Origin: Allodiplogaster sudhausi
Taxonomy: Eukaryota > Nematoda > Chromadorea > Rhabditida > Diplogasteridae
Length of the DNA: 64,000 nucleotides
Reading direction: 5' to 3'
Assembly: GCA_945643635.1 (NCBI GenBank)
Contig: CALZFC010000065.1
Span: forward strand, 1,888,501-1,952,500
The notes beneath the pieces are model-generated. The model was not told the origin of the DNA. It saw nothing but the letters and a program-made list of their open reading frames with translations, and made no database searches. This document shows positions 21,101 to 33,777 of this stretch, in pieces. A program made the translations under genes and the position numbers. Within the stretch, counting starts at the first letter, position 1; every line of letters starts with the position of its first letter.

Positions 21101-22043
21101 ATCAATCTATCAAAACATGGGTGTATCAAATCATAATGACATGAGAAATGTCGCATTCTCGCAGGCCCCGGACAGATCGCCTCGTCCTCGCCATCTGTTC
21201 GGTTTGGCGTGCTTCTTCACCGTAATGTCCACGACCTTCTCCGTCGTCGCTTTCTGCGCCGCGCGAACTTGGTTGGCTCTCAGAAGAATGCAAGCCGAGC
21301 AGAGGCGAACTGTTCGAATGCAGCGAATGCTCTTCTATACGCTCGCTGTCCAGGTTGGTCAATATTTTTATTTATTTATTAATATTTAATGTTTTGTTTA
21401 TCATTGACATTCATATAAGAATACATCTTAATTATTTGCATATTTATTCGGGTGTTCTCCAAAAACCTCTTGGTATGATAATTAGTCAACGTTTTCTTTG
21501 CTTTTTATGTCATCTCTTATCATCGCATCCCCCTTACTTTCTCTCCTCTCTACAGATCACGATCCCGCTCGCTCTGATGTACACGCCATGCCTGGTGATC
21601 ATCATTCTTCCTCTTTTCGGCATCGCCGTCTCTCCTCTCGTTTCCTATTTCGTCATCTTTGCCGTCTCAATCAATCCGATCCTCGACGGCCTCGCTGTCT
21701 TGCTTCTCTTGCGTGACTACAGGTGAGAGACACAGCTTCAAGATCAGGAATTTGTTTTATTACGATTGAGTTTCTTGCAGTTTTAAGACACTACGCACCA
21801 TTGGAGTTTTTGCTGAAAAATAATTAAAAACTGAATGATTTTGTTGATATTTACCGGACGTTTCCACAATATTCCAGACGTTACGCCTTCTCGTACATCT
21901 CCTTTCTTGTATGCGTCCCTGCTGGCACTGCCGTCTCTTCATCTACCGCCCAGCTGAGCAGCTTCTCCGGCCTGCCGCAATCGCAGCAGAGACCGCAACG
22001 AGGCACGTCGACGACCACGGCAGCGTCGCTGCGAGAACAGTGA
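18126..22043 (+). pseudogene. Str-type chemoreceptor gene 1, frameshifted, with exon 5 in four tandem copies
   Basis: Exons: 18126-18153, 18501-18643, 19109-19260, 19525-19716, exon 5 at 19962-20150 / 20363-20551 / 20764-20952 / 21165-21353, then 21556-21722 and 21878-22043. The family is nematode seven-transmembrane odorant-type receptors of sensory cilia (Str superfamily): HFGPYKYILLAF after helix 1, AIHFVYRYLALLRP after helix 3, and PILDGLAVLLLLRDYR at the end of helix 7. Intron phases (1, 2, 0, 0, 2) match all other genes here. Exon 4 is one base short: GGCGTGCTGGC replaces GGCGGCGCTGGC near 19685. This shifts the frame before exon 5. Without that deletion, splicing one exon-5 copy would give about 340 residues. 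Exon 5 is 189 bases in phase 0 at both ends, so any number of copies keeps the frame. A pseudogene or an assembly error are both possible. Confidence 0.75.
19848..21448 (+). repeat. 401-bp tandem repeat, four copies, each with one chemoreceptor exon
   Basis: Period exactly 401 bases, about 3.99 copies. Each unit holds exon 5 (189 bases) with about 114 bases of upstream intron and 98 downstream. Copies 2-4 look identical. Copy 1 differs in one coding base (an AAT codon instead of TAT near the exon end), and copy 2 differs in its upstream intron (TTCAATAAA versus TTCAAAAAA). The first unit is preceded by an (ATCA)n run at 19809-19836. Confidence 0.95.
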
Positions 22044-23379
22044 CCATTTCCGGAGTTTACTGAAATGTTTTTTTGTACAATGTAATTCATGAGGCTGAAA
22101 ACTGAATACTTTGGTCAGTAATAAACAAAAAATTTAGAGAGAACGATATGCAGTTATTTATTCATGTTTCTCGATTAACAAAAGTGAGAAAATGTTACTC
22201 TATACGCGTGTATCACTTTCAAATTATATATTTCATTTCAAGTTCATTTTAAAAATGACTATAGATGTACATATGTATGTATGTATAAACTGACTTTTCA
22301 TTGGCATATTTCAATTGTTTTAATTTTAACATTTCATATATTCGTCTTCTGCTCCGTGACAAAGACAAAGATATATATATATGTTTCTGACAATATTGGG
22401 ATAGTTTAAAAATAATAATCATTTGGGCGTATTCCAATACACCGTTTTCACAATGGCTCTCTAAGACGTTGCATGTTGGCTGTTGAAGAACTTCTTTCGT
22501 TGAAGAAGGCAACATTGGAGTCTTTTTATATGCCACAATTTCAAAATGTCATTTGGCTGAAAATATCGTTGACTTCTCCTTTGTCTTTGACCTTTGTGTT
22601 GAACAGCTATTCACTTGAATTTGTTAGAAGAGTGTATGCTTTCAATGTTTTCTGAGAGAATTATATTAACAAACTTATGTACTCTACATACTACATATAT
22701 GCAACGTTGTACATGTAAAGGCATGTCATCATGAAATTGCTATTCGAATGATATGGACATTCTATATTGAAATTATACCGTCTCGTCTCAGAACAACGGC
22801 AGGTTGAAGTTTGAAGTGATGTGGCATGAATCCCAGGAAATTGGAAACGCTTACAATTAATGTCCTTTAGTCTTAATTTTATAATAATTGTGATGCGCTA
22901 CGAAAGGAAAAGATGGAGAACAATTTCCAGCTAAACATAAAACTTTTTCACGGGAACTTTCAAGTAAATGAATCAACTTTGTAACATTAACGCTCGTTCT
23001 TCATGCACCTTTGGTACGTTCAAGATGCTGAATTACATAACATCTATTATCTTCACGGATTTACTCTGTACTTCAATCTACATATGTATATAGAAAGATT
23101 GGTTAATAAGCTTTTAATTGTTCTCAACTGTGATAAATGGAGCTTTTCAAAGGTCTTACTTTTCTTCCGCCCTTTTTTAGTTGTGCCAACCCGGGAAAGA
23201 GCGATCTTAATATAATATACATATGTACCGATATACACTAAATGCATAGTAAAGACTTGGATATGGAATCAAACCTTTCTCGGGATCTATTCTGGAATTC
23301 TTCTGATATTGGATTACGATGGAGGGCCATTCCAGAGAAAATTTCATAACTATGAAATGTATGTACTATTAATTTTCAG
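22044..23379. other. Intergenic, no gene seen
   Basis: AT-rich spacer with short (TATG)n and (TA)n runs near 22260 and 22370. Parts near 23000-23100 resemble 29230-29300 upstream of chemoreceptor gene 3. Confidence 0.4.
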
Positions 23380-23465
23380 ATGAGCCTGGTGGTCGTGTTC
23401 TTTCCGAAGATCCTGGCGGCCCTGAAAGGTGATCACTCCAGGCAGCCCACGCTACCGCCCAGTAG
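23380..23465 (+). pseudogene. Relic of microprotein exon 2 inside the chemoreceptor array
   Basis: After a TTTTCAG acceptor, the sequence matches exon 2 of the 47-residue microprotein gene (GAGCCTGGTGGTCGTG, CCGAAGATCCTGGCGGC, CGCCCAGTAG). Length is 86 bases, not a multiple of three, and several key codons have changed. No first exon is found upstream. This shows that the microprotein family also moved into the chemoreceptor region. Confidence 0.6.
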
Positions 23466-25049
23466 ACGAGCGAAGAGACTCTCTCCTTTCTCGCACTCGG
23501 AAGAAGACTGATAAAAGAATTTGCTGAATTAAAATGTTTTCCAATCAAGCGATGCTGACAATGAGAAATGCAGAATGAAATGCGCTTTTGGATAAAGATA
23601 ACCACATGAATTTGTATAGGATTCGGTTGAATTACCTGCATAGTGGATTCCATGAATGGAATTCTTTATATTTTACGTTATCTGAAAGTTTTAACTGCTT
23701 CGTTGATCGTGGCAATCTTCGATCGTTAAGAATTTAAAGAAGAAGTAGGTTTTTCTCGGCAACAGCTATCCTTGACATATGTAGTTCAATTCTTCAGGTT
23801 TATTATTTGCTCAATTCAGCATTTCTGTTCTAAAAGCCCCAAATCGAAACAAGGAAATTCAACAGAGCAATGCACTTATAAATAGTACATATTTCTGGAA
23901 TCTCCAGGTGAAATTGTAATATCGTAGACATTTTATGACCTTCAGATTCTCTTTTGTTTGAAAAGCAGAGGTTAGCTGTTTTTCACATTCGTGTGAATGT
24001 TTATGTCATAGTCTGTCTACTAACCTTATAGTTTCTCTAAAATTTCTTTATCTTTATCTTTATCTTTATCAGCAGGTATGAAATACGTTTCGAATAAAAT
24101 ACAATAGGAAAAGTATAAACTTGTTTCCATGAGCTGATGTAATAAGGCTGCTTCAGGGCTGGCCCATTAGAAAAGAAAATAATACAGCAACAAGGAAGTA
24201 GATAAATAATGAAAAGGCATTTATGAATTTCCTTTCTGATAACTCATTTTTGATTTCTAATGTTTTATTTCAGAGTGATGACTTTTTTTGAACAAAGGTA
24301 ATGTTAGTACGTAGTCTTTCAACACGTAAAAGACATTTATCCATCCAATTCAACAACGAAAAAATTCGAATTTGTAAGTCGAATTTTCTCAACTCTTTTA
24401 TTCATTCTGTTGTCTGCATATGCAATTTTATTTTTTGCAGTTTTGGTCTGACCGCTATTATATGTAATTCTTGTAAATATATTATTTTAATTTCTTCTAT
24501 TGCAGCATTCTTGAAAGAACAATTTATCAGAATAATTAGATTATTGCAGCTTATGGCTCACAAAAAGCTACAAATCAGTAGCACAACAACTCATTCATGA
24601 GTTCCCGCCGCCTCGAAAAACTTCCTTGCCCGTCTACAGTCTCACAAATTCATCTTGAGAGAGTTCGTCCTGACCATGAGCGATAATATATTAAACAAAT
24701 CGTGTCATGATATTCGCAATTAAAATGTTACGAAAAATGAGGCGTATTTGTAAGGAATACAACACCGTGGTCCCTATTGAATTCACTCGGCAATTCCCAG
24801 GGCAATGTATGTATGTATGTGTACTTGCTCAGTCGTCGTTTTCGACTATGTAGTATGCTCACCTTGATTAATGCTTTTCAAAACATCCTCATCACATCCT
24901 TTTCATAATTTTGATTCTTCTTCAATCCCCTCCGCGATACGTGCAGCTGTCGCGATATCGTGAAATCTCATATATTATTTAGTACGTTTCATTCATCATA
25001 ATATATTAAACATTTCAGCAAAACGCAAACATTTACTGCCGAGCCTAAG
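23466..25049. other. Intergenic, no gene seen
   Basis: AT-rich spacer. It holds a short TTTATC repeat (about 24048-24071), and from about 24660 sequence similar to the upstream region of chemoreceptor gene 1. Confidence 0.4.
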
Positions 25050-28000
25050 ATGGGCCCAGTTGAGGTTATGTGTTTAGGTTGGAATTGTTTCCCTTTACTC
25101 TTTTTTTTGCACACAAATTTTGTTTGACTGATTAGACCGCAGATAACTTTAAAACTTATATTTTGCTCTCATTTTTAAATCACCTTGTAAAAGACTGCTT
25201 AGGCTATATATCTAGTTCTCGATCTCTCTCTCTCTTTTCCACTAGCCCTCTCCCTCCTGGTAAATGCTCTTCTCGCCGCCGCCGTCCTGCGTGCCTCGCC
25301 CTCCTACTTCGGCCCCTACAAGTACATTCTCCTCGCATTCGCCGCCAACAACGCCTGGTTTGCCGTTGTGCACGCGGTCACTGAGCCGGTATGTTACTGC
25401 TTTCTTTAAAAAAAATTTTTTAACGATTAATCCTTTTTTTAGCGACAAGAACAAATCGTGCCTTGTCTTCTTTTCGCCTTATTAGGTCAGGTTGAGCTAG
25501 AAACTTCTATTGCAAGTGGGATATAGGCAGTAGTACGATTTCTGTGGATTCTTTCCACCGTACTTTTACCATTCTGTCCAATTACGTCAGGGCAGGAGTT
25601 TTCTCTTATGATCTCCTTTAATCTTTATGGAAGGGGACTAAAACGATCAATAGAATGTACCGATAAAAGTACTTATCTTAAATATTAACATAATTTGCAG
25701 ATCGCGACCTCGGTCGGCGACGCTTTCGTGATGTTCACAACGGGTGTTTTCCACTCGTCGCCGTATGCAGCCGGCGTCTTTGCCGCCTCTCACTCCAGCG
25801 ACTTCACCCTCCTCGCCATCCACTTTGTCTATCGATACCTCGCGCTTTTGAGGTAGATTCGACATTCATATCTGGGGGCGCAAACTTTAAATAACCGCGT
25901 TTTTCGCGTTTTCAGCCTGTTATGCAAATTTTCGCAAAAATGATCATTTACTTTTTATCTTACTTGGTAGACTTGTTCGGCATATGCAAAAAAGTACATG
26001 TACATTATTGCACAAATGTAAATAACAGGATTTAAACGCGAAAAAGTTTTTTTTTTTGCACTTTCATATATGTTTGTATGTATGTTCCTTTGTAAATGTA
26101 TGCGCATATGAATATTCAATAATGTAATAGTTATGGTTAAAATTAAAGTGCAAAAAAATTCTCTTCACATCAAAAATTACAATTTGGATTTCATTAAAGA
26201 AAATTGTGCACACATAATGAATGTGATATAAGTTGGCGATCATTTATCTTATATGGCCATTGTCAAGGTACTGATTGTCAGCCAGAGACTAAAATTCAAA
26301 GTTATGAAAAGTGGTGAATAGTTATGAAAAAATACATATCTAATCGCTATTGTATTTCCTCATGAATATGCTAGAAAGAATTCAATAATCATCGTTTTGT
26401 AGTCATCAGCTACTATAATATTCTGAGGGTCCATGTTAATGTCTGTAATTATACGAAGGAATGTACATAAGACCATAATCGGAGAATTCAAAGAAAAAAA
26501 AATCATTGAATTCGAACTCGTTTTTCATATGTCATCATTGTCTTTTTGACTTCAAAAAATGAAAAATTTTTCTCGAAATCAAGATTGCAAGCTTGCAAAC
26601 AAATACTTATTCGCAAATTTTTGGCAAGTTTGTTTTCAAAGGCTTGAAAAAAGTGCAAGAAATTTTTTTCGTCTTTTAGGCCTCAACACGTCGGTCTCTT
26701 CCGTCGTGCCTGGTTCATTCTCATTCTCGTCCTCATCTTCCTTCTCGAACAGGCCATCTGGTTCCTGTCGTGCACCATCGCGTGGCGCACGGACACCGTT
26801 TCCGACGCGTACATCCTTCCGCGTCTCACTGGCTTCCCCTACGGCGGCGCTGGCTACATCGGTGGCCATTACTGGGTAAGAGGAATTGGAATTCTATTCT
26901 TTCCTTTCATTAAAGGATTCATTAACACCGAAAAGTAATTGCCGATTTATGAAACATCTTAGCTATTTTCGAATAGTCTCGTGCATGAGGAAAAAGAAAA
27001 GGCAAATGAAAAATCACAAAAAAGTTGCATATTCAAGCTTAAGATACTTGAAAGTGCAATTTTTGAATGAATTTGTGATTGGTGTCAGTGCAAAAATGTG
27101 GTGTTACAGCAGTCGACAGTAGATTAAGGGCCACTAACCCATCGCAAGAAGATTGAATTTCCAAATATTTTAAGACATTTGTTTGTTTCATGCTTTATCC
27201 CTTTCTTACATATGTGAATATTCTACGATAAACTAAAGAATATTACTCAAGACAGCATGAAATTAGTAAACGAGCATAACATCTCGCTTTGAAACCTGCG
27301 CTTCTTTAGCGATTTCGTCTACCGTACTTTCTTGAGTAATTTAATGGTATCTTTGCCATACATACATATCCATGTCGCAGGCCCCGGACGGCTCGCCTCG
27401 TCCTCGCCAACTCTTCGGCCTCGCGTGCTTCTTCGCCGTAATGTCAACCACCTTCTCCGTTGTCGTTTTCTGTGCCGTGCGAACTTGGCTGGCTCTCAAA
27501 AGAATGCAAGCCGAGCAGAGGCGAACTGTTCGAATGCAGCGAATGCTCTTCTATACGCTCGCTGTCCAGGTTGGTCAATATTTTTATTTATTTATATATT
27601 AATCTATAATATTTTGTCTACTAATATTTAAATAAGAATTTTTTTGTGAATATTTCAGTTCACACACAGCTGTTGCCATGAATATTTGCATTCGTTTTTC
27701 TTATTATCTCTTAATCTCTTCTTATAGAATATGCCCTTCTTTCTGCCCTCACTGCAGATCACGATCCCGCTCGCTCTAATGTACACTCCATGCCTGGTAA
27801 TCATCATTCTTCCTCTCTTCGGCATCGCAGGTTCTCCACTCGTCTCCTATTTCGTCGTCCTATGCATTACGCTCAATCCCCTCCTCGACGGCCTCGCCGT
27901 CCTGCTTCTCTTGCGTGACTACAGGTAATTCTATTAAAATAGAGTCTGGATGAAATACGTGATGATTCTCTGTTTACAAAACGCAAACAAATTTATGTAC

Positions 28001-28269
28001 CGAGAAGAATGTTAACAATATTAACAATTAAACGTATAGTGGAGATTAATTTCCGCCATTTTCTGGACGTATGTAATATTTCATTTTGCTGGTTTTCACG
28101 AGACCCATATTTCAGACGTTTCGCCTTCTCGTACATCTCCTTTCTGTTATGTGCCCCTGCCGCGATTGACGCTTCGTCTGCCGCCCAACTGAGCGACGTC
28201 TCCGGCCTGCCACAACAGCGGTTCACGACTTCAGCCGAGACAGCGTCGTCGCTACGAGAACAACAGTGA
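25050..28269 (+). CDS. Str-type chemoreceptor gene 2, apparently intact
   Basis: Seven exons: 25050-25077, 25246-25388, 25701-25852, 26680-26875, 27381-27569, 27758-27924 and 28116-28269; 342 residues. All splice sites are GT-AG and phases agree (1, 2, 0, 0, 2). Exon 1 gives MGPVEVMCL, then helix 1 (ALSLLVNALLAAAVL), the FGPYKYILLAFAANNAW segment of helix 2, AIHFVYRYLALLRP at the cytoplasmic end of helix 3, a long extracellular loop ending GGAGYIGGHYW, basic loop RTWLALKRMQAEQRRTVRMQ before helix 6, and NPLLDGLAVLLLLRDYR closing helix 7. The C-terminal tail is Ser/Thr/Gln-rich. Receptors of this family act in chemosensory neurons through G proteins; the ligand is unknown. It is closest to gene 1: only these two keep a GT donor in the last intron. 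The large fourth position (26680) follows an 827-base intron. Confidence 0.88.
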
Positions 28270-29533
28270 CCATGTCCAGAGTCGACTGAAGTTGTCTTGT
28301 ACAATACATTTTTTTACACACATGTGCATTATATTTCATGCAATAAATTTGTATTCATACATGTATACATATAACATATTAATATATATTTATGTACGTG
28401 TCATACATATCCCTTGTATAAGTAAATAAAATTATTTGTTCATTTGCAAGCTAATTACACTCTTGAATGCATTTATCGACATGTTTTTTTTTTACAAAAT
28501 ATTAAAATATATATATATATGAGTAACCTTATACATTTTAAAGTCCAATTCAATGTAACATCATAAAACTGCTGTTCCAATGAGACATTTGTACGTACGT
28601 ACATTTAACGCTCCTCAGAAAGGGTCAATTTGGAATTGACGTGGAATCCCAGGAATTCTGTTTCAAATATTACTTCTATGAATTGCAATTGGTCATAATG
28701 CAGAGCTTGTCCATGGACAAGCTCTGAATATATTACCTTAGTTTAATGTTTTAATCATTGAGATGGGAAAAGAAATGATAGCGTGGGAAAAAAATTTCAG
28801 ACTGAAAGAATAAAACCTCATTTGTTTTTCTGTTGTAGTTTCACTGGAACATTCAAAGTCAGTCAGTTTTATACGCTGCCACTTGGACTCCTTACGAGGA
28901 AGCCTGCCATTTGACAGCTGGGAATGAATTACCGGCATTTTCGTAATATTCACCTATTTTTTTGCGACTGCACCTGCTTATTAAAAATTTTATATACCCA
29001 TTAAACGTAGACAGATTTCTTATTTGTTTGAGCTCTGTAATGCTAGCAAAAAGTATCAGTATAACTACTACTAAAAAAGCGATACTTTAATACGGCTATT
29101 GTATGTAGATCAACAACTATGTACATATGAAGTCATTCCTAAGAACTTCCAAAAGATGAAGAGGATTTTGTCTGCAGAAAATCGTAAGAATACAATTTTC
29201 ATGCTGTTCTCATAAGAATTCGACTTGCTCGAGACCTTTGATACGTTTTCGGTGCAGAGTCTGCATCCATTATCTTCATTATTCTACAATTCAAGCTATA
29301 TATACAGGATTTGTTACTACGATCTTCATTGTTCTCTACTGTGTTAAATGCAGTTTTATCAGGAGCATGATTTTTTTGCTACCTGACAGATGTTTTTGTA
29401 ACTCTCCGATGTAATGTACTCTCAACCCCTTCATTATTATTTTTTCTATTGCGCGGCAATGCTCGATAAGCTTGCTCTGTAGTTTTAGAGTGTTTTGCAG
29501 GATAAGCAGAACTCAACGGTGTTGGCAAGAAAA
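28270..29533. other. Intergenic, no gene seen
   Basis: AT-rich spacer with (TA)n at about 28508-28520. A short perfect palindrome (GAGCTTGTCCATGGACAAGCTC) lies at about 28704-28725. No exon is supported. Confidence 0.4.
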
Positions 29534-32500
29534 ATGGGCCCGGTTGAGACTGTTTGCCTTGGTTTGTAGAACATTTTTCCATTAACAATTTAAGAATGAG
29601 TAGATGGCAATAATAGTTTTGATAGAGTTCTCTAACTTTTTCTTTTTTTCCTTCTTTCTCTCTGTGTCTCTTCGTCCAGCTCTCTCCCTCCTCGTGAACG
29701 CTCTCCTTGCCACCGCAGTCCTGTGTGCCTCTCCCTCCCAATTCGGCCCCTACAAGTACATCCTCCTCGCATTCGCCGTAAACAACGCCTGGTTTGCCGT
29801 TGTTCATGCGGTCACCGAGCCTGTAAGTTAAAAAAAGTGTCAACACTTGTTGTTTTATATCGCTCAATATTCTGATTGACTGCTTTAAAATAAACTTTCC
29901 GATAAAATTTATTTTTTTCTTCTTCTTTATCATGGATTTGCTATAACGCTGGTGGACATTTATTTCATAAATGAGTACATTTCCAGATTGCGACCTCAGT
30001 CGGCGACGCTGTCGTGTTGTTTTCGACTGGAATTCTCCACTCGTCTCCGTGGAGTGCAGCGATCTTCGCTGCCTCCCACTCGAGTGATTTCATTCTGCTC
30101 GCCATCCACTTTGTCTATCGATACCTCGCGCTCTTGAGGTTGGCATACAAATGGAGACATGCTTGTGCGAAATTTAATATATGAATTACTACATATGTAG
30201 TAATGTACAATGTAGTCCGCATTTATGCAGATACCTAAAATTAGGGTACAAAGTTAGCCGGAAACAAGGCTGGGCCTGCAGGTGACAGATTCCAATTGGC
30301 GTTTTTTTTTTCTGGAGAGCCAACCCATTCTCCAGAGGCAGTAACTACGATACGTTGGGCACTATTCCACTTATCGTAAGACAACTTGCATCAGTTTACG
30401 TATTCGCTCAGTGAACAATCAAGATCCCAAGAATCAAAACGACAAATATTGTACATTCACACGTACATATAATGAATGTAAATGATTTCGATGCCTTATT
30501 TTATTTTTTCCTTTCTATCTGCTAGATACATAGTACATACTTTCTAGACCGTTATCAACCTCAGCCATTGTTATCACAAAAGTCAACATTCAGACCGCAG
30601 AGCGTCAATCTCTTCCGTCGATCGTGGTTCGTGTTCATTCTTGTGCTCATCTTCGTGCTCGAACAGGCCGCGTGGTTCCTTTCGCTGGTCATTGGCTGGC
30701 GAGCGGATTACGCGACCGATGCGTACATCCTTCCGCGTCTCGTAGCCTTTCCGTACGGCGGCGCTGGCTATGTTGGCGGTCATTACTGGGTAAATTATAA
30801 ATTATCTGGAAAACGTTCATTTAATTTATTTTCTTTTCACATTTTCATTCATGAAACTTATAAAGTAATCATTTAAAGATTTTTAGAGTGTAAAATTAAA
30901 ATTAAGATTGATAGTGAAAACAAACAAAATCCCAAATTTCATCGCCGCGTCACAAAAAAGTACGACTTTCTAAGAACTTTTGTAATTGTGAAAAAAAGTA
31001 TTTCAGGCTTCAGACGGCTCTGTCCATCCTCGCCCGCTGCTTGCACTCGCGTGCTTCTTCGCTATAATGTCTACGACATTCGCGGTGGTCGTTTTTTGTG
31101 CGACGCGAACTTGGCTGGCGCTTAGAAGAATGAGAGCCGAGCAGCGGAAGACTATGAGGATGCAGAGGATGCTCTTCTACGCGCTCGCTGTCCAGGTTCT
31201 GCGATATTCAATTCAATTCAATTTGTTTATCGCGAGACCGATATGGAGAAACATTAAGGTACACATGGACATTATAGTGGTTTTCTGGGCAATTGTCGGA
31301 TGGTTCCTCAGGAGATTGAATAAAGCGAATTCTTTAAAGGAGGTCTCCAACGAAAAAAATAGGGCCATGTTTTTACTTGATAAGGATGAGCTGGAAACTT
31401 CGATTGCAATTGTCCCAAAGTCATAAAAATCCCTCTGCATTGAGAAAATTAACAGTATTCACTATGCCTCACGTACTATGAAGTCTCTGTCAAGATCAGA
31501 TGGCTGAGCCAAATCGTGGCCTGGGTTGCATTAGAGCCCTGCACTAGGAAGCGTGAATATCGGTGAGCGCAACCAACATTGGCCGCGTTTTTCTTAACAC
31601 GACCGTTCCCAAGCCAATTGTGTAACCACAAATTTCTGTCGAGAGAGTGCGAACGGCACTAGCACAATTTCTGTGGATTGTTTATTCGGTACTTTTTACC
31701 TCTTTGTCAGTGACTTCGTGGTAGAAGTTTTCCCTTTTGATCTCCTTTAACTGTAATTCTTACTCAAACTGCGTAAATCTTTGCTCCACTTTTCTTTCTA
31801 TATATGACTGCTTTTCAGCAATATATGCACACATACATACATACATGCCAAATGGTCTACTTTTTTTTGATTTTATTCAGTGGTGCTATTAATCTAGGAA
31901 GAAAGAAAGCTGAGCTCGACTTTTTTGTATAGAGCTTTTCTTTGAGTTGAGTTCAACTCTCAATACAATTGCGTCGAGTTTTCTTATAGAGTTTCAACGG
32001 ATACCTCAAACTTGGGTAATTAAATCGACTCGCTGCAGCAAGCTATCCAAAGGTTCGGAAGCAACCGATGTCGGGCGGGTTTTCCATAGCATGCTCATAG
32101 GCAGGGGTGAGAGGCTGGGACTAATGGACGAAAACGGAGGCATCGAGAGGCGATGTCTCTTTTTCACTGGCATTTCAAGCTCAACCTTTTTTCTCGGCGA
32201 GAGAGTACACAAAAATGAGAGACCAAACGGAGCAATGATTTATAGCTCCTTTTCCCTCTCTCGTCTTCCACACTCTTGCTGTTAGAAAAAGAGTTGACCA
32301 CTATGTTGACCACTTTTTGGGTGAGCACGCTTTTTAAAGTTGGGATCTTTTTGGAATAAGTTGGGCCCATCTTTCTTCTTTTCCATACTAATCCGCTCTT
32401 TTCAGAGTTCACCCTCAATCTTTTTTGTTAAAAAGTTGAGCTCAACTTTCGCCCCGTTTTCTTCCTAGATTAATAGAACCACAGATCACGATCCCGCTCG

Positions 32501-32938
32501 CGCTAATGTACACACCATGCATGGTGATCATCGTTCTTCCTCTCTTCGGCATCGCCGTCTCTCCTCTCGTCTCCTATTTCGTCATCCTTTTCATCACGCT
32601 CAACCCGATCCTGGACGGCCTTGCCGTGCTGCTTCTGCTACGCGACTATAGGCAAGGCAACACACACAATACAGATCTACATTCTTGCAAATTTCATCTC
32701 GTCTTTTATGTTTCCAACCTCTGCAAAGATCTTCCTAGGCAAAAAGGTCAATCCTTGTAGCTCAAAAAGTTACATTTACAGACGTTTCGCCTTCTCATGC
32801 ATCTCCTTTCTGTTACGCGCCCCATCCGGGGCTGTTTCTTCCTCTGTCACGCAACTTGGCAGCGTCTCCGGCCTGAAGCAACGACTGCAACAAGGCCACA
32901 CCAAAAATAAAGCGCGTAACATTCAGCTCTTATCTTGA
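29534..32938 (+). CDS. Str-type chemoreceptor gene 3, intact frame with altered tail
   Basis: Seven exons: 29534-29561, 29680-29822, 29987-30138, 30594-30789, 31007-31195, 32485-32651 and 32782-32938; about 343 residues. The receptor core matches its neighbours: FGPYKYILLAFAVNNAWFAV, AIHFVYRYLALLRP, GGAGYVGGHYW, RTWLALRRMRAEQRKTMRMQ, and NPILDGLAVLLLLRDYR. The last intron starts with GC (AG/GCAAGG) rather than GT. Intron 5 is 1289 bases and contains a 601-bp inverted-repeat element that ends exactly at the exon 6 acceptor, plus older dispersed-repeat sequence at 31196-31860. The C-terminal tail loses the usual SLREQ ending and instead closes NKARNIQLLS, which suggests that the end of the gene has drifted. 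It may still be functional because helices and loops are complete. Confidence 0.8.
31881..32481. mobile_element. 601-bp inverted-repeat transposon (MITE-like) at a splice acceptor
   Basis: The ends are inverted copies: GTGCTATTAATCTAGGAAG at the left and its counterpart CTTCCTAGATTAATAGAAC at the right, with similarity continuing through AGCTGAGCTCGAC versus GTTGAGCTCAACTT. It is flanked by the triplet CAG on both sides (31878-31880 and 32482-32484), the expected footprint of a 3-bp target duplication. The right CAG is the acceptor of exon 6. The open frame at 31947-32285 has no recognisable domain, so the element is taken as non-autonomous. Confidence 0.8.
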
Positions 32939-33777
32939 ATGTTTTTTTTTGGATATTCTTCTGACAATGAGCAGAATATTCCAACCGACCCAACCTGAAC
33001 ATTCGAATTTTGTGAACATTGCACGGTCTACTAAAAGAAGCTTTACACGAATTTATTATATTCCAAATATGTATGTTGCTACGTGAAAAGCTAAGATTGA
33101 TAGCTTTTTTCCCTCACATATCGCCTGCTTTCCCTTCTGAATATAATCCTCCTTCTCATCTCTCAATTATCAAAGCTCATCGTTCACATGTTTACATCTG
33201 CCTCAATTCACAGTTTCTATTAGCAATAAAAACAAAATGAAAGCATCATTAAGTACATTTCTTTATTTTGCAGCGCTGAATACTAAATGTAAAATAAACA
33301 TGAAAATTTTCCACTCTTTTCGACACTATATTGCAACAGTTTTTTTTAATATTGTTCAAATTATTTTAATCCCATCCCTGCTAGAGCATCTCAGGGAGTT
33401 GTAGCTTCCTCCCTATGACTTGTCTTCTCCATCCTTCAGTCTCCGTCTCTTTTGTCCCTCCGTAGGTGACGTTATTTTTCTCACGTACTCTCATATTGAT
33501 TATTGCTGTCATTGTCATGTAAAATCTGACGAAATGTCTTTGTTATAAAATGCACTCTATTCTTTATTCAAGTTAGTCTGGAATAAAAAGGGAAATTCAC
33601 AGAGAGATACGCTGCGTAATCATTCCTTTGTTGTTCTCAACTCCGTTGACCATGGTCAATGGTTCATTACGTTTTTTTATACGACTTTTATTTCATTCAT
33701 ATTATTCTGTACTCTTATCGGACCTATTTGGAAAAAAATTTATCTTAATACTAGGAGAATTCCATGAGAAGCGAAAG
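32939..33777. other. Intergenic; start of a duplicated segment
   Basis: No gene. From about 33115 the sequence matches 40065 onward (TATAATCCTCC, CTCATCGTTCACATGTT and TGTCTTTGTTATAAA occur in both), so this is one copy of the upstream region of chemoreceptor gene 4. Confidence 0.5.

Noticed and set aside
19914..21389. Repeated 90-codon frames starting MGVSNHNDM as separate small genes
   Set aside because: The ATG lies in intron sequence. The conserved part is chemoreceptor exon 5 with proper splice sites at both ends.
31947..32285. 112-codon open frame inside the 601-bp inverted-repeat element
   Set aside because: No transposase motif, and shorter than any known transposase; treated as chance.
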